Below, one piece after another: positions 9,016 to 17,023 of a stretch of 64,000 nt of DNA. The DNA lies in NCBI RefSeq assembly GCF_036327005.1, contig NZ_JAUGZK010000015.1:21946-85945 (forward strand), written 5' to 3'. The notes beneath the pieces were generated by a model. That model made no database searches and was not told where the DNA came from. It was given only the letters and a program-made list of their open reading frames with translations. The stretch comes from Alkalimonas mucilaginosa (GTDB lineage Bacteria > Pseudomonadota > Gammaproteobacteria > Enterobacterales > Alteromonadaceae). Both the position numbers and the translations under genes were made by a program. Positions within the stretch are counted from its first letter, which is position 1; each line of letters opens with the position of its first letter.

Positions 9016-9702
9016 TTGTTAAAAGACCACCCGGACTGGCTGGCGCTGCATAAGCCGGCCGGGATCAGTTTTCATTCTGAGTCGGGAGCGGGCCTGGTGG
9101 TGCAGGCTGAGCAGCAGCTTGGTCTGAAACTGTACCCGGTGCATCGATTGGATAAAATGACATCCGGTATCTTGTTGCTGGCTAAATCATCTTCGGCGGC
9201 TGCTGAGCTTGCCGCTAAATTCCGGCTACAGCAGATGGAAAAGTACTATCTGGCACTGAGCGATCGTAAGCCAAAGCGCAAGCAAGGCTGGGTGAAAGGC
9301 GATATGGTGAAAGCCCGGCGAGGTGCCTGGAAGCTACTGGCCAGCCAGCAGCAGCCAGCTGTGACCTATTTTATCAGTCAGGGAGCAGCCGCGACTGGTA
9401 GCCGGCTCTTTCTGCTGAAACCCTGGACTGGCAAGACGCACCAGATACGGGTGGCCCTGAAGAGCCTGGGCAGTCCTATTCTTGGTGATGAGCTCTATGG
9501 CGGCAGCCCGGCTGATCGGGGCTATCTGCATGCTTATGCGCTCTGTTTCGACTGGCAAGGTCAACGCATCGAGTTACTCTGTACACCGCAACAGGGAGAT
9601 GCTTTTGCCCGGCAGACGTTACCCTGGCTAACTCCCTGGCAATTGAGTTGGCCATCTTTCCAACAACCAACAACAAGAGTGAGTGATTCAGGTGGCAAAT
9701 AA
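9016..9702 (+). CDS. RluA-family RNA pseudouridine synthase (TIGR01621-like)
   Basis: This 228-residue pseudouridine synthase of the RluA superfamily has the catalytic Asp in VHRLDKMTSG and the later KTHQIRVAL and GDELYGG motifs. There is no S4 domain, and the protein is shorter than RluC or RluD. It resembles the TIGR01621 group, whose RNA target is not established. The most upstream start is a TTG at 9016, which begins directly with a family-like N-terminus (LKDHPDWLALHKPAG). No alternative ATG precedes that conserved stretch. It overlaps the next gene by 20 bases. Confidence 0.85.
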   Translation: MLKDHPDWLALHKPAGISFHSESGAGLVVQAEQQLGLKLYPVHRLDKMTSGILLLAKSSSAAAELAAKFRLQQMEKYYLALSDRKPKRKQGWVKGDMVKARRGAWKLLASQQQPAVTYFISQGAAATGSRLFLLKPWTGKTHQIRVALKSLGSPILGDELYGGSPADRGYLHAYALCFDWQGQRIELLCTPQQGDAFARQTLPWLTPWQLSWPSFQQPTTRVSDSGGK

Positions 9703-10525
9703 GCTTCCGGCTGAAACGACAGCTAGACAGATCCGGGATGAGCAGCGTTTTGCAGGCATAGCGCGCCTGTACGGCGTGAAGGCCCTGGCGCATTTTCAAC
9801 AGGCGCATGTTTGTGTGATTGGTATTGGTGGTGTTGGGAGTTGGGCCGCAGAAGCTCTGGTACGCTCTGGCGTGGGTCGTATTACTCTGATTGACCTGGA
9901 TGACATTTGCGTAAGCAATACCAACCGGCAATTGCATACGACCTGTGACACCATAGGGCGTGATAAAGTTGCAGTGATGGCGGAACGTCTGCGGGCTATC
10001 TGGCCTGGTTGTCTGGTCAATGAGGTCTCAGATTTTATCAGTAAAGACAATCTGTTCGAGCTTATCACTCCGGATATGGATTATGTGGTAGATGCCATCG
10101 ACTCGGTGGCAGCTAAAGTGGCGTTGCTGGCGCATTGTAAGCGGCAGAAAATCCCAGTGATTTGTACCGGTGGAGCTGGCGGCCAGCTTGATCCAACGCA
10201 AATTCAGGTGGCTGATTTGACGCAAACGACCAACGATCCCTTGTTGGCCAAAGTGCGCAATACCTTGCGCCGGGATTACCAATACAGCCGTAACCCCAAG
10301 CGCCGCTATGGCATTGATTGCGTGTATTCGACCGAGCAGCTGAAATACCCACAGCCTGATGGCACCGTCTGTCAGCAAAAACAAACAACGGCTGGCCCTA
10401 TGCGGTTGGATTGCAGCGGTGGCTTTGGAGCTGCTACTGTGGTAACTGCCAGCTTTGGTATGGCCGCGGTGGCACGACTGCTGCAAAAGCTGGCGAAAAA
10501 GGCACAGAACGAATCACAAAACTAA
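9683..10525 (+). CDS. tcdA: TcdA (CsdL), tRNA threonylcarbamoyladenosine dehydratase
   Basis: TcdA is an E1-like ATP-dependent enzyme that cyclises t6A at tRNA position 37 to ct6A. The 280 residues contain the nucleotide-binding IGIGGVGSWAAEAL, the acidic LIDLDDI, and the substrate-binding region DAIDSVAAKVALL with a downstream CTGGAGGQLDPT. The likely start is a GTG at 9683, 20 bases inside the preceding gene. In E. coli it works with CsdA and CsdE; here csdE lies about 1 kb away on the other strand. The stop overlaps the stop of the convergent gene by four bases. Confidence 0.93.
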   Translation: MIQVANKLPAETTARQIRDEQRFAGIARLYGVKALAHFQQAHVCVIGIGGVGSWAAEALVRSGVGRITLIDLDDICVSNTNRQLHTTCDTIGRDKVAVMAERLRAIWPGCLVNEVSDFISKDNLFELITPDMDYVVDAIDSVAAKVALLAHCKRQKIPVICTGGAGGQLDPTQIQVADLTQTTNDPLLAKVRNTLRRDYQYSRNPKRRYGIDCVYSTEQLKYPQPDGTVCQQKQTTAGPMRLDCSGGFGAATVVTASFGMAAVARLLQKLAKKAQNESQN

Positions 10526-10536
10526 TCAATGTGATT
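10512..10536. terminator. Inverted repeat at the convergent tcdA / kinase-like stop codons
   Basis: The arms AATCACA and TGTGATT flank an 11-base loop that holds both overlapping stop codons. It lies where transcription from the two strands meets. There is no clear U-tract, so it may only weakly terminate or stabilise the 3' ends. Confidence 0.35.
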
Positions 10537-11397
10537 GGCCAGAGTAAAGCATAGCCCTAAGGTTGTAAGCAGCAACCAGCGAAGCCGGCTGCGTCGACGC
10601 GCCTCAGGGCTGCGCAGATAACGAAGCATGAAATAAGCCTGGCGCACATCTTTCCCTGCTATTGGCGATAGCAGATGCACCAATCGATACAGGACCCACA
10701 TCCGATCAACCAGCTGCACGCTCTGCTGCCAGATATGCTGTGGTGCATGGGTTTTGTAGCACAGAATGGCCTGAGTAATTAAGCCGCTATCTGCTGGCAG
10801 ATAACGGTACAAACCATGAATAAAAACCAGCACATCGCGAATTTGGCATTGCTCATTGGTTAGTACTTTAGCCGGATCTTCTTCAAAATCTAAAAAGCAA
10901 ATACGCTCACCATCCCAGGCCATATCGCGCAGTGCAGGGCGGCCATGCCAACGGCCTGCCTGATGCAAATCCGCCAGAGCTTTCGCTGCAGCCAGTAAAA
11001 TCGTGGATTTTTCCTGCTCGCTGCAATCAGGGCTTAATAACCACTGTTTTAACGAGGGCCCGGCATCTGCCAGTGCAATCCAATCTGCTTCGGCGGCGAT
11101 TAATTTCGGCACAGGGACACCTAAATCACTGAGATGTTGCAGCCGTTTGGCTTCCTCTTGAATAGCGACAACTCCGGCCGGAGCCTGGGTAGGAATGTAG
11201 AGTGGGTTATTGCTGATTCGGGCGATGCAAGACGCTAGCCAGCGCCAACGTGGGGATGCATGGTATTCCGCTCGTTTCACCCAGACGGTCTGGCCTTCGA
11301 ACTGGCAGCTAAAGGTGCGGGCGGATTGTTCTGCAATCTGCTGGCGCAGTGGTTGCAGCAGAGGTTGCTGAGAGTGTGAGGGGGGTTGAGAGGACAT
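10522..11397 (-). CDS. Bud32/lipopolysaccharide-kinase-like protein
   Basis: This 291-residue protein has a small kinase-like fold. Recognisable are a lysine strand (QTVWVKRAEY), the catalytic loop HGRPALRDMAW with the general-base Asp, and FLDFEED in the DFG position. This resembles the Bud32/Kdo-kinase group of atypical kinases. The C-terminus ends in a basic cluster and a hydrophobic stretch (WLLLTTLGLCFTL) that could anchor it to the membrane. The substrate is unknown; a glycolipid or core-sugar kinase and a protein kinase are both possible. It lies between tcdA and csdE, and nothing in the sequence shows a functional link to them. Confidence 0.7.
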   Translation of the reverse strand: MSSQPPSHSQQPLLQPLRQQIAEQSARTFSCQFEGQTVWVKRAEYHASPRWRWLASCIARISNNPLYIPTQAPAGVVAIQEEAKRLQHLSDLGVPVPKLIAAEADWIALADAGPSLKQWLLSPDCSEQEKSTILLAAAKALADLHQAGRWHGRPALRDMAWDGERICFLDFEEDPAKVLTNEQCQIRDVLVFIHGLYRYLPADSGLITQAILCYKTHAPQHIWQQSVQLVDRMWVLYRLVHLLSPIAGKDVRQAYFMLRYLRSPEARRRSRLRWLLLTTLGLCFTLANHID

Positions 11398-11464
11398 GCA
11401 GCATGCTCCGAATGGAATCTATCATCGGCAGATTATAGCAAAAAAGCTGAATGCAAGCTGAACT

Positions 11465-11914
11465 TTAACTTGACTGTATTTTTTTTAACCTTTGAATAAC
11501 AGCTGTCAGACCCTTGGCTCTGGACTGACTAAGATGTTGTGTCAGGTGCAGGCGTTGCAGGCAGTGCTCCAACTTGGTTTCTTTGAGCTCAGCTGTAGAC
11601 ATGCCATTGATTTGGCACAATAAAACAGCAAGCAAAGCTTTAACAATACGTGCATCCGACTCAAAAATAAAGAAGTGTTTGTCGCTGGCACCATCGTGAT
11701 AGTGCAGCAGCCAGGCCCGGCTTTCGCAGCCAGAAATTATCGCACTGGCAGGGCGATGCTCTTCAGGGATGGATGGGAGTTGTTTTGCCAGTTGCATCAG
11801 TTGCCGGTAGCGCTCCTGCCAATGTCCTTGCTGCGCCAGCTCCGGCAGTTGCTGCTGGACATGCTGCAAGGCTGTGGTGGTAGTTTCAAGGGTGCTGGCA
11901 AGATGAAAGGACAT
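11465..11914 (-). CDS. csdE: CsdE (SufE-like), sulfur acceptor protein
   Basis: CsdE/SufE proteins accept persulfide sulfur from a cysteine desulfurase. The 149 residues have the family core with the acceptor Cys in ISGCESRAW, followed by the alternating strands of the SufE fold (KHFFIFESDARIVKALLAVL). CsdE is preferred over SufE because tcdA, its usual partner gene, is close and no suf genes are present. No desulfurase gene (csdA) is next to it in this window. It is read from the same strand as gltA but is separated from it by a terminator, so it needs its own promoter. Confidence 0.85.
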   Translation of the reverse strand: MSFHLASTLETTTTALQHVQQQLPELAQQGHWQERYRQLMQLAKQLPSIPEEHRPASAIISGCESRAWLLHYHDGASDKHFFIFESDARIVKALLAVLLCQINGMSTAELKETKLEHCLQRLHLTQHLSQSRAKGLTAVIQRLKKIQSS

Positions 11915-11973
11915 AGCTACTCCGGTGTGCTGTCTTAACAGGGCAACAGTCTATGATAATGCGTGTGGAAAGT

Positions 11974-11997
11974 AAAAAGCGACCCGAAGGTCGCTTT
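11974..11997 (-). terminator. Rho-independent terminator of gltA
   Basis: On the minus strand, downstream of gltA, the arms AAAGCGACC and GGTCGCTTT close on a TTCG tetraloop and are followed by further T residues. This is a strong canonical terminator that separates gltA from csdE. Confidence 0.85.
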
Positions 11998-12019
11998 GCA
12001 ACTAGTGTAAGCGAAGCGC

Positions 12020-13303
12020 TTAACGCTGATTGATGCTTTTTAAATCACGGCTGGTGTAGCCGGTATACAGCTGGCGAGGACGGCCGATTTTATGGCCTTT
12101 CTCGCTTAGCATCTCATCCCAGTGTGAGATCCAGCCTACAGTGCGCGACATAGCGAAGATGACAGTGAACATGCTGGTTGGAATGCCGATGGCTTTTAAG
12201 ATAATACCGCTGTAGAAATCGACGTTCGGGTACAGCTTTTTCTCGATGAAGTACGGATCTTCCAGCGCGATGCGTTCCAGCTCCATTGCCACATCCAGCA
12301 GCGGATCCTTGATGTTCAGTTCTTTCAATACTTCATGACAGGTTTCCCGCATCACTTTGGCGCGTGGGTCAAAGTTTTTGTACACACGGTGACCAAAGCC
12401 CATCAGACGGAAGGCGTCGTTTTTGTCTTTGGCGCGCGCGACGAATTCAGGAATGCGCTCAACCGAGCCGATCTCCTGCAGCATCTTCAGACAGGCTTCG
12501 TTGGCACCACCATGGGCCGGGCCCCACAACGAGGCAACACCCGCGGCGATACAGGCGTATGGGTTGGCACCTGAGGAACCAGCCAGACGTACTGTGGAAG
12601 TGGATGCATTTTGTTCATGGTCGGCGTGCAACATAAAGATGCGGTCCATGGCTTTAGCCAGTACCGGGCTCACTTTATAGTCTTCTGCTGGCACTGAGAA
12701 CATCATATGCAGGAAGTTTTCGGCGTAGCTCAGTTCGTTGCGTGGATATACAAAAGGTTGACCGACGGTGTATTTGTAGGCCATGGCCGAGATGGTCGGT
12801 AACTTGGCAATCAAGCGGTGAGCGCTGCGTTTACGCTGCTCTGGGTCATTGATATCAAGGTCTGAGTGGTAAAAAGACGACAAAGCACCAACCACACCAC
12901 AGAGCATAGCCATGGGGTGGGCATCTACCCGAAAGCCCTGGAAGAACGAGGCGATTTTTTCGTGCACCATGGTATGGCGTGTAATGGTGTTTTCGAACTG
13001 GTCGTACTGCGCTTGATTCGGTAATTCACCTTCCAGCAGCAGATAACACAATTCCAGATAATTGGATTGTTCCGCCAATTGTTCAATAGGGTAACCCCGA
13101 TGCAGCAGCACGCCTTTGTCACCGTCAATATAGGTAATTTTTGATTCACAGGATCCGGTCGACATAAAACCAGGATCAAAGGTGAAGTACCCATGCTGAC
13201 CCAAGGCGCGAACGTCAATTACGTCGGTGCCAGCCGTACCTGAATAGATAGGCAACTCGAACGATGTCTCATCGATCTGCACGACGGCTTTCTTATCTGC
13301 CAT
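12020..13303 (-). CDS. gltA: GltA, citrate synthase
   Basis: Citrate synthase condenses acetyl-CoA and oxaloacetate, the entry step of the TCA cycle. The 427 residues match the hexameric proteobacterial type (E. coli 427) and carry the catalytic region GPAHGGANEAC, the second His in GFGHRVYKNFDPRA and the late Asp in NVDFYSG. An AGGAG ribosome binding site lies 7-8 bases before the ATG. The gene is divergent from sdhCDAB-sucAB across a 372-base regulatory region, the classical arrangement, which allows coordinated control of the cycle. Confidence 0.97.
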   Translation of the reverse strand: MADKKAVVQIDETSFELPIYSGTAGTDVIDVRALGQHGYFTFDPGFMSTGSCESKITYIDGDKGVLLHRGYPIEQLAEQSNYLELCYLLLEGELPNQAQYDQFENTITRHTMVHEKIASFFQGFRVDAHPMAMLCGVVGALSSFYHSDLDINDPEQRKRSAHRLIAKLPTISAMAYKYTVGQPFVYPRNELSYAENFLHMMFSVPAEDYKVSPVLAKAMDRIFMLHADHEQNASTSTVRLAGSSGANPYACIAAGVASLWGPAHGGANEACLKMLQEIGSVERIPEFVARAKDKNDAFRLMGFGHRVYKNFDPRAKVMRETCHEVLKELNIKDPLLDVAMELERIALEDPYFIEKKLYPNVDFYSGIILKAIGIPTSMFTVIFAMSRTVGWISHWDEMLSEKGHKIGRPRQLYTGYTSRDLKSINQR

Positions 13304-13404
13304 TGGATTTCTCCTATTAATTGATTAAGTATCAGAAGAGGGATGCTGCAGCTATTCTAACTGCAAATCCACCCCAAAAGTCAATTTTAATGCGTTTTTG
13401 TGCA

Positions 13405-13431
13405 ATAAGTATACGACTCTGGTCGTATTGC
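13405..13431. promoter_or_regulatory. Inverted repeat overlapping the probable gltA promoter
   Basis: A perfect repeat ATACGAC-TCTG-GTCGTAT lies at 13411-13428. It overlaps a TATACT -10-like hexamer for gltA on the minus strand (plus positions 13408-13413). The right arm continues to TATTGC and an offset GCAATA precedes the left arm. No well-spaced -35 is visible. An operator for a repressor or activator is a reasonable inference; the protein is unknown. Confidence 0.45.
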
Positions 13432-13494
13432 AGTGCCAAGCGGTTTATGGCACCGTGCCGGCACAGGATTTTTTCCTGTTAAACCAAACAAAAA

Positions 13495-13523
13495 TTGTAA
13501 TAACCAGGCATGAAATATATACT
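13495..13523 (+). promoter_or_regulatory. Probable sdhC promoter in the gltA-sdhC divergent region
   Basis: TTGTAA (13495-13500) and TATACT (13518-13523) are separated by 17 bases, giving a sigma-70-type promoter with a leader of about 145 bases before sdhC. Just upstream, ACAGGA and TCCTGT form an inverted repeat around a T-run at 13463-13479. The rest of the 372-base gap 13304-13675 is AT-rich, and I saw no gene in it. Confidence 0.55.
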
Positions 13524-13675
13524 ATTGCCGGTGCTGAAACAGTTCACCATCCTCAGTAATTTCAGCTGAACCAGCTTGGGTTTCCTGCAGTATATGCTGA
13601 GGGTGATGACTGATTATTCAGTTCTTCAATAATCACAACTAAAGCTCGTGTACGGGCGTCGATGGACAAGAAACT

Positions 13676-14053
13676 GTGAAAAAGCAAAGACCTGTAAACC
13701 TCGACCTGACCACAATTTCACTTCCTGCCTCTGGCAAAGCCTCTATCCTGCATCGTATCACCGGCGTGGCAATGTTTATTGCCCTGATTCTGGTTGTATG
13801 GGCCTGGGCCGTCTCGTTGTCTTCTGCGGAAGGCTTTGAGCTGGTGAAATCTGTGTTGACCTCTCACTTCGCTAAATTCCTGGCCTGGGGCACCATCACG
13901 GTGCTGCTGTATCACCTGATTGGTGGTATTCGTCATATGGTAATGGATTTAGGCTACTGGGAAGAGTTGTCTTCTGGCAACACCAGTGCGCGTGTGGCCA
14001 TTGGCCTGTGGATTGTATTAGCTGTTCTGGCCGGAGGTTGGTTATGGTTCTGA
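13676..14053 (+). CDS. sdhC: SdhC, succinate dehydrogenase cytochrome b556 subunit
   Basis: SdhC is a membrane anchor of complex II, binding heme b and ubiquinone together with SdhD. The 125 residues start KKQRPVNLDL like E. coli SdhC, include the quinone-site SILHRITGV and the heme-ligand His in YHLIGGIRHMVMDLG, and show three membrane helices. The start is a GTG at 13676 that aligns with the Val of the E. coli VKKQRPVNL sequence; no in-frame ATG is available upstream. The ribosome binding site is weak. The gene overlaps sdhD by 10 bases. Confidence 0.95.
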   Translation: MKKQRPVNLDLTTISLPASGKASILHRITGVAMFIALILVVWAWAVSLSSAEGFELVKSVLTSHFAKFLAWGTITVLLYHLIGGIRHMVMDLGYWEELSSGNTSARVAIGLWIVLAVLAGGWLWF

Positions 14054-14409
14054 ATCAAGCATCCCTGAAACGTGATGGCGTGCAGGATTATGTGTCTATT
14101 CGTGCGACCGCGACTGTGCTCGGTTTGTACGTCCTTTTTATTCTGGGTTTCTTTTTGGTCACGCCAGAAGTTACCTACGAAGTGTGGAACAACCTGTTTG
14201 CTCAGCTTTGGATGAAAGTCTTTACGCTTCTTGCGCTGATCTCAGTTGCCATTCATGCCCGCATCGGCTTGTGGCAGGTGGTCACTGACTACATCAAAAA
14301 TGCTCAGTTGCGTGCTCTGGTGCAGTTTATCGTGAGTGTAATGGCATTTAGCTATGTTGCTGTCGGTCTCTTTGTGTTGTGGGGCCTTAAAGTTGTGGGA
14401 GCAGAGTAA
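14044..14409 (+). CDS. sdhD: SdhD, succinate dehydrogenase membrane anchor
   Basis: SdhD is the second membrane subunit of complex II, with 121 residues and three hydrophobic helices. HARIGLWQVVTDYIK matches the conserved HxxxGxxxVxxDY pattern that lines the heme and quinone pocket. The ATG at 14044 lies inside the end of sdhC and gives the normal N-terminus (MVLNQASLKRDGVQDYV); an in-frame ATG at 14008 would add 12 unlikely residues. Its stop codon shares one base with the sdhA start (TAATG). Confidence 0.95.
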   Translation: MVLNQASLKRDGVQDYVSIRATATVLGLYVLFILGFFLVTPEVTYEVWNNLFAQLWMKVFTLLALISVAIHARIGLWQVVTDYIKNAQLRALVQFIVSVMAFSYVAVGLFVLWGLKVVGAE

Positions 14410-16181
14410 TGAGTATTCCAGTTCGTGAGTTTGATGCCATTGTCATTGGCGCTGGTGGTGCTGGTATGCGTGCCGCCTTACAGATTACCCAGTCCGGTTT
14501 AACCTGTGCCTTGCTATCGAAAGTTTTTCCAACCCGCTCGCACACAGTATCTGCCCAGGGTGGTATTACCGTTGCGTTAGGCAACTCCCACCCGGATAAC
14601 TGGGAATGGCACATGTTCGATACCGTCAAAGGCTCCGATTACATCGGTGATCAGGACGCGATCGAGTATATGTGTAAAACTGGCCCTGAGGCCATTACCG
14701 AATTAGAGAACATGGGCCTGCCATTCTCCCGTTTTGAAAACGGCCGGGTCTATCAGCGTCCTTTTGGCGGCCAGTCGAAGAACTTCGGTGGCGAGCAGGC
14801 CGCTCGTACTGCTGCAGCAGCTGACCGCACCGGCCATGCCTTGTTGCATTTGCTGTACCAGCAAAACGTCAAAAACCGCACTCAGGTGTTCAGTGAGTGG
14901 TATGCGCTGGACCTGGTGAAAAATCAGGATGGTGCTGTGGTGGGTTGTACCGCCATTGATATCGAAACCGGCGAAATCGTTTACTTTAAAGCCCGTGCTA
15001 CTGTGCTGGCGACCGGTGGTGCCGGCCGTATTTATGCATCGACCACCAATGCGCACATCAATACTGGTGATGGCGTAGGGATGGCACTGCGTGCTGGTGT
15101 GCCACTGCAGGATATGGAAATGTGGCAGTTCCACCCAACCGGTATTGCCGGTGCTGGTACGCTAGTCACTGAAGGGTGTCGTGGTGAAGGTGGTTACCTG
15201 CTGAATAAAGATGGTGAGCGCTTTATGGAGCGTTACGCGCCGAATGCTAAAGATCTGGCAGGCCGTGATGTGGTTGCCCGCTCGATGATGACTGAAATTC
15301 GTGAAGGTCGCGGTTGCGATGGCCCTTGGGGCGTGCACATTAAACTGAAGCTGGATCACTTAGGCGAAGAGGTGCTGGAAAGCCGCCTGCCTGGTATTTG
15401 TGAGCTGTCGCGGACTTTTGCCCACGTTGATCCGGTGAAAGAACCGATCCCGGTGATCCCAACCTGCCACTACATGATGGGTGGTATTCCAACCAACGTG
15501 AATGGCCAGGTTATTAAGCCAACGGCTGATGGTCATGACGCCATTGTGCCGGGCTTGTTTGCCTGTGGTGAAATTGCTTGTGTCTCGGTACATGGCGCCA
15601 ACCGTCTCGGCGGCAACTCGCTGCTGGATCTGGTGGTGTTTGGCCGTGCGACTGGTCTGCACCTGGGTGAAGCACTGGCTGCTACCTCTGAAGGTCGTGC
15701 CGCTTCCGAGTCGGATTTGGATGCTGCCCTGGCACGGACCCGTCGCTGGGAAGACAGCAAGCCAGGCCAGGGTGAAGACCCGGTGCAAATTAAGAAAGAC
15801 CTGCAGAACTGCATGCAGCTGAACTTCTCGGTATTCCGTGAAGGCGAAGCTATGGCAGAAGGTTTGCAAGAGCTGAAAACCATCCGTGAGCGCTTAAAGT
15901 TCGCCCGTTTGGATGATAAGAGCTCGGACTTCAATACTCAGCGTATTGAATGTCTGGAGCTGGATAACCTGATGGAAACGGCATACTCTACCGCTGTTGC
16001 AGCAAACTTCCGTACCGAGAGCCGTGGTGCTCATGCGCGCTTTGACTTCCCGGATCGCGACGATGAAAACTGGTTGTGTCACAGTGTGTACAGCCCGGAG
16101 ACTGAGTCGATGTTTAAGCGGCAAGTCAATCTGGAGCCGAAGTTCCGTGAAGCTTTCCCACCCAAAGCGCGTACTTACTAA
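14409..16181 (+). CDS. sdhA: SdhA, succinate dehydrogenase flavoprotein
   Basis: SdhA oxidises succinate to fumarate using covalently bound FAD. The 590 residues (E. coli 588) show the FAD-binding start AIVIGAGGAGMRAAL, the flavinylation His in SHTVSAQGG, the active-site region with HPTGIAGAGTLVTEGCRGEGG and RSMMTEIREGRG, and the C-terminal GAHAR and PPKARTY. It sits in the tight sdhCDAB order. No unusual residues were noticed. Confidence 0.98.
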   Translation: MSIPVREFDAIVIGAGGAGMRAALQITQSGLTCALLSKVFPTRSHTVSAQGGITVALGNSHPDNWEWHMFDTVKGSDYIGDQDAIEYMCKTGPEAITELENMGLPFSRFENGRVYQRPFGGQSKNFGGEQAARTAAAADRTGHALLHLLYQQNVKNRTQVFSEWYALDLVKNQDGAVVGCTAIDIETGEIVYFKARATVLATGGAGRIYASTTNAHINTGDGVGMALRAGVPLQDMEMWQFHPTGIAGAGTLVTEGCRGEGGYLLNKDGERFMERYAPNAKDLAGRDVVARSMMTEIREGRGCDGPWGVHIKLKLDHLGEEVLESRLPGICELSRTFAHVDPVKEPIPVIPTCHYMMGGIPTNVNGQVIKPTADGHDAIVPGLFACGEIACVSVHGANRLGGNSLLDLVVFGRATGLHLGEALAATSEGRAASESDLDAALARTRRWEDSKPGQGEDPVQIKKDLQNCMQLNFSVFREGEAMAEGLQELKTIRERLKFARLDDKSSDFNTQRIECLELDNLMETAYSTAVAANFRTESRGAHARFDFPDRDDENWLCHSVYSPETESMFKRQVNLEPKFREAFPPKARTY

Positions 16182-16193
16182 GAGGGCAATGCG

Positions 16194-16913
16194 ATGAAGA
16201 AGTTAGTATTCTCCGTCTATCGTTACAACCCTGATGTCGACAATGCGCCGCGCATGCAGGATTACACGCTGGACAACCCGGAAGGCCGGGACATGATGGT
16301 GCTGGATGCGCTGTTAAAGCTAAAAGAGCAGGACCCAACTTTGTCGTTCCGTCGCTCGTGCCGTGAAGGGGTTTGTGGCTCCGACGGTTTGAACATGAAT
16401 GGTAAAAATGGTCTGGCTTGTATTACGCCTTTGTCTGCGGTTGGTTTAAAAGGCGGCAAGATAGTCATCCGTCCTTTACCCGGCTTGCCGGTGGTGCGCG
16501 ATCTGGTGGTGGATATGAGCCAGTTCTATACCCAGTACGAGAAAGTGAAGCCTTATCTGATTAACGACAGCAAGCTGCCACCTGCCGGTGAATTTTTGCA
16601 GTCGCCGGAAGAGCGCGCTAAGCTGGATGGTTTGTACGAGTGTATCTTGTGTGCGTGTTGTTCGACCTCGTGCCCATCATTTTGGTGGAACCCGGATAAG
16701 TTCATTGGCCCGGCGGGCTTGTTGCATGCCTACCGCTTCCTGGCGGACAGCCGTGATACCGCGACCGAACAGCGTTTGAACGACCTGGATGATGCTTTCA
16801 GCGTATTCCGTTGCCATGGTATTATGAATTGTGTCAATGTTTGTCCTAAGGGGCTGAATCCGACCAAGGCTATTGGTCAGATTAAATCCATGTTGTTGAG
16901 CCGGGCGCTGTAA
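16194..16913 (+). CDS. sdhB: SdhB, succinate dehydrogenase iron-sulfur protein
   Basis: SdhB carries the electron relay from FAD to ubiquinone. The 239 residues have the [2Fe-2S] motif CREGVCGSDGLNMNG with the following GLAC, the [4Fe-4S] motif CILCACCSTSCPS, and the [3Fe-4S]/[4Fe-4S] motif CHGIMNCVNVCPKGLNP, all intact and close to E. coli SdhB (238 residues). The TAA stop lies in the loop of a GC-rich hairpin (see next entry). sucA follows after 110 bases. Confidence 0.98.
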   Translation: MKKLVFSVYRYNPDVDNAPRMQDYTLDNPEGRDMMVLDALLKLKEQDPTLSFRRSCREGVCGSDGLNMNGKNGLACITPLSAVGLKGGKIVIRPLPGLPVVRDLVVDMSQFYTQYEKVKPYLINDSKLPPAGEFLQSPEERAKLDGLYECILCACCSTSCPSFWWNPDKFIGPAGLLHAYRFLADSRDTATEQRLNDLDDAFSVFRCHGIMNCVNVCPKGLNPTKAIGQIKSMLLSRAL

Positions 16914-16926
16914 AGCGCCCCTTTTG
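16903..16926 (+). terminator. GC-rich hairpin with T-tract enclosing the sdhB stop codon
   Basis: GGGCGCT (16903-16909) pairs with AGCGCCC (16914-16920) around a GTAA loop, followed by CTTTTG. The sdhB TAA stop occupies loop positions 16911-16913. A ribosome terminating on sdhB would cover the stem, so the element may act as an attenuator or as 3'-end protection between sdh and suc. Confidence 0.6.
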
Positions 16927-16949
16927 AGCAAGTAACTGATGCAAGCATA

Positions 16950-16986
16950 AAAATAACAGTAACTTAGACTATACTGTTATTTTTTT
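16950..16986. terminator. AT-rich terminator-like hairpin between sdhB and sucA
   Basis: The arms AAAATAACAGTA (16950-16961) and TACTGTTATTTT (16972-16983) are perfectly complementary over 12 bases with a 10-base loop, and the right arm runs into six T residues. This is the second hairpin in the 110-base sdhB-sucA gap. It contains TATACT at 16970-16975, so a sucA promoter here cannot be excluded. Confidence 0.55.
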
Positions 16987-17023
16987 GCGGTTTTTCCAGG
17001 TGCGCAGAAATAAGGGAAACTAA

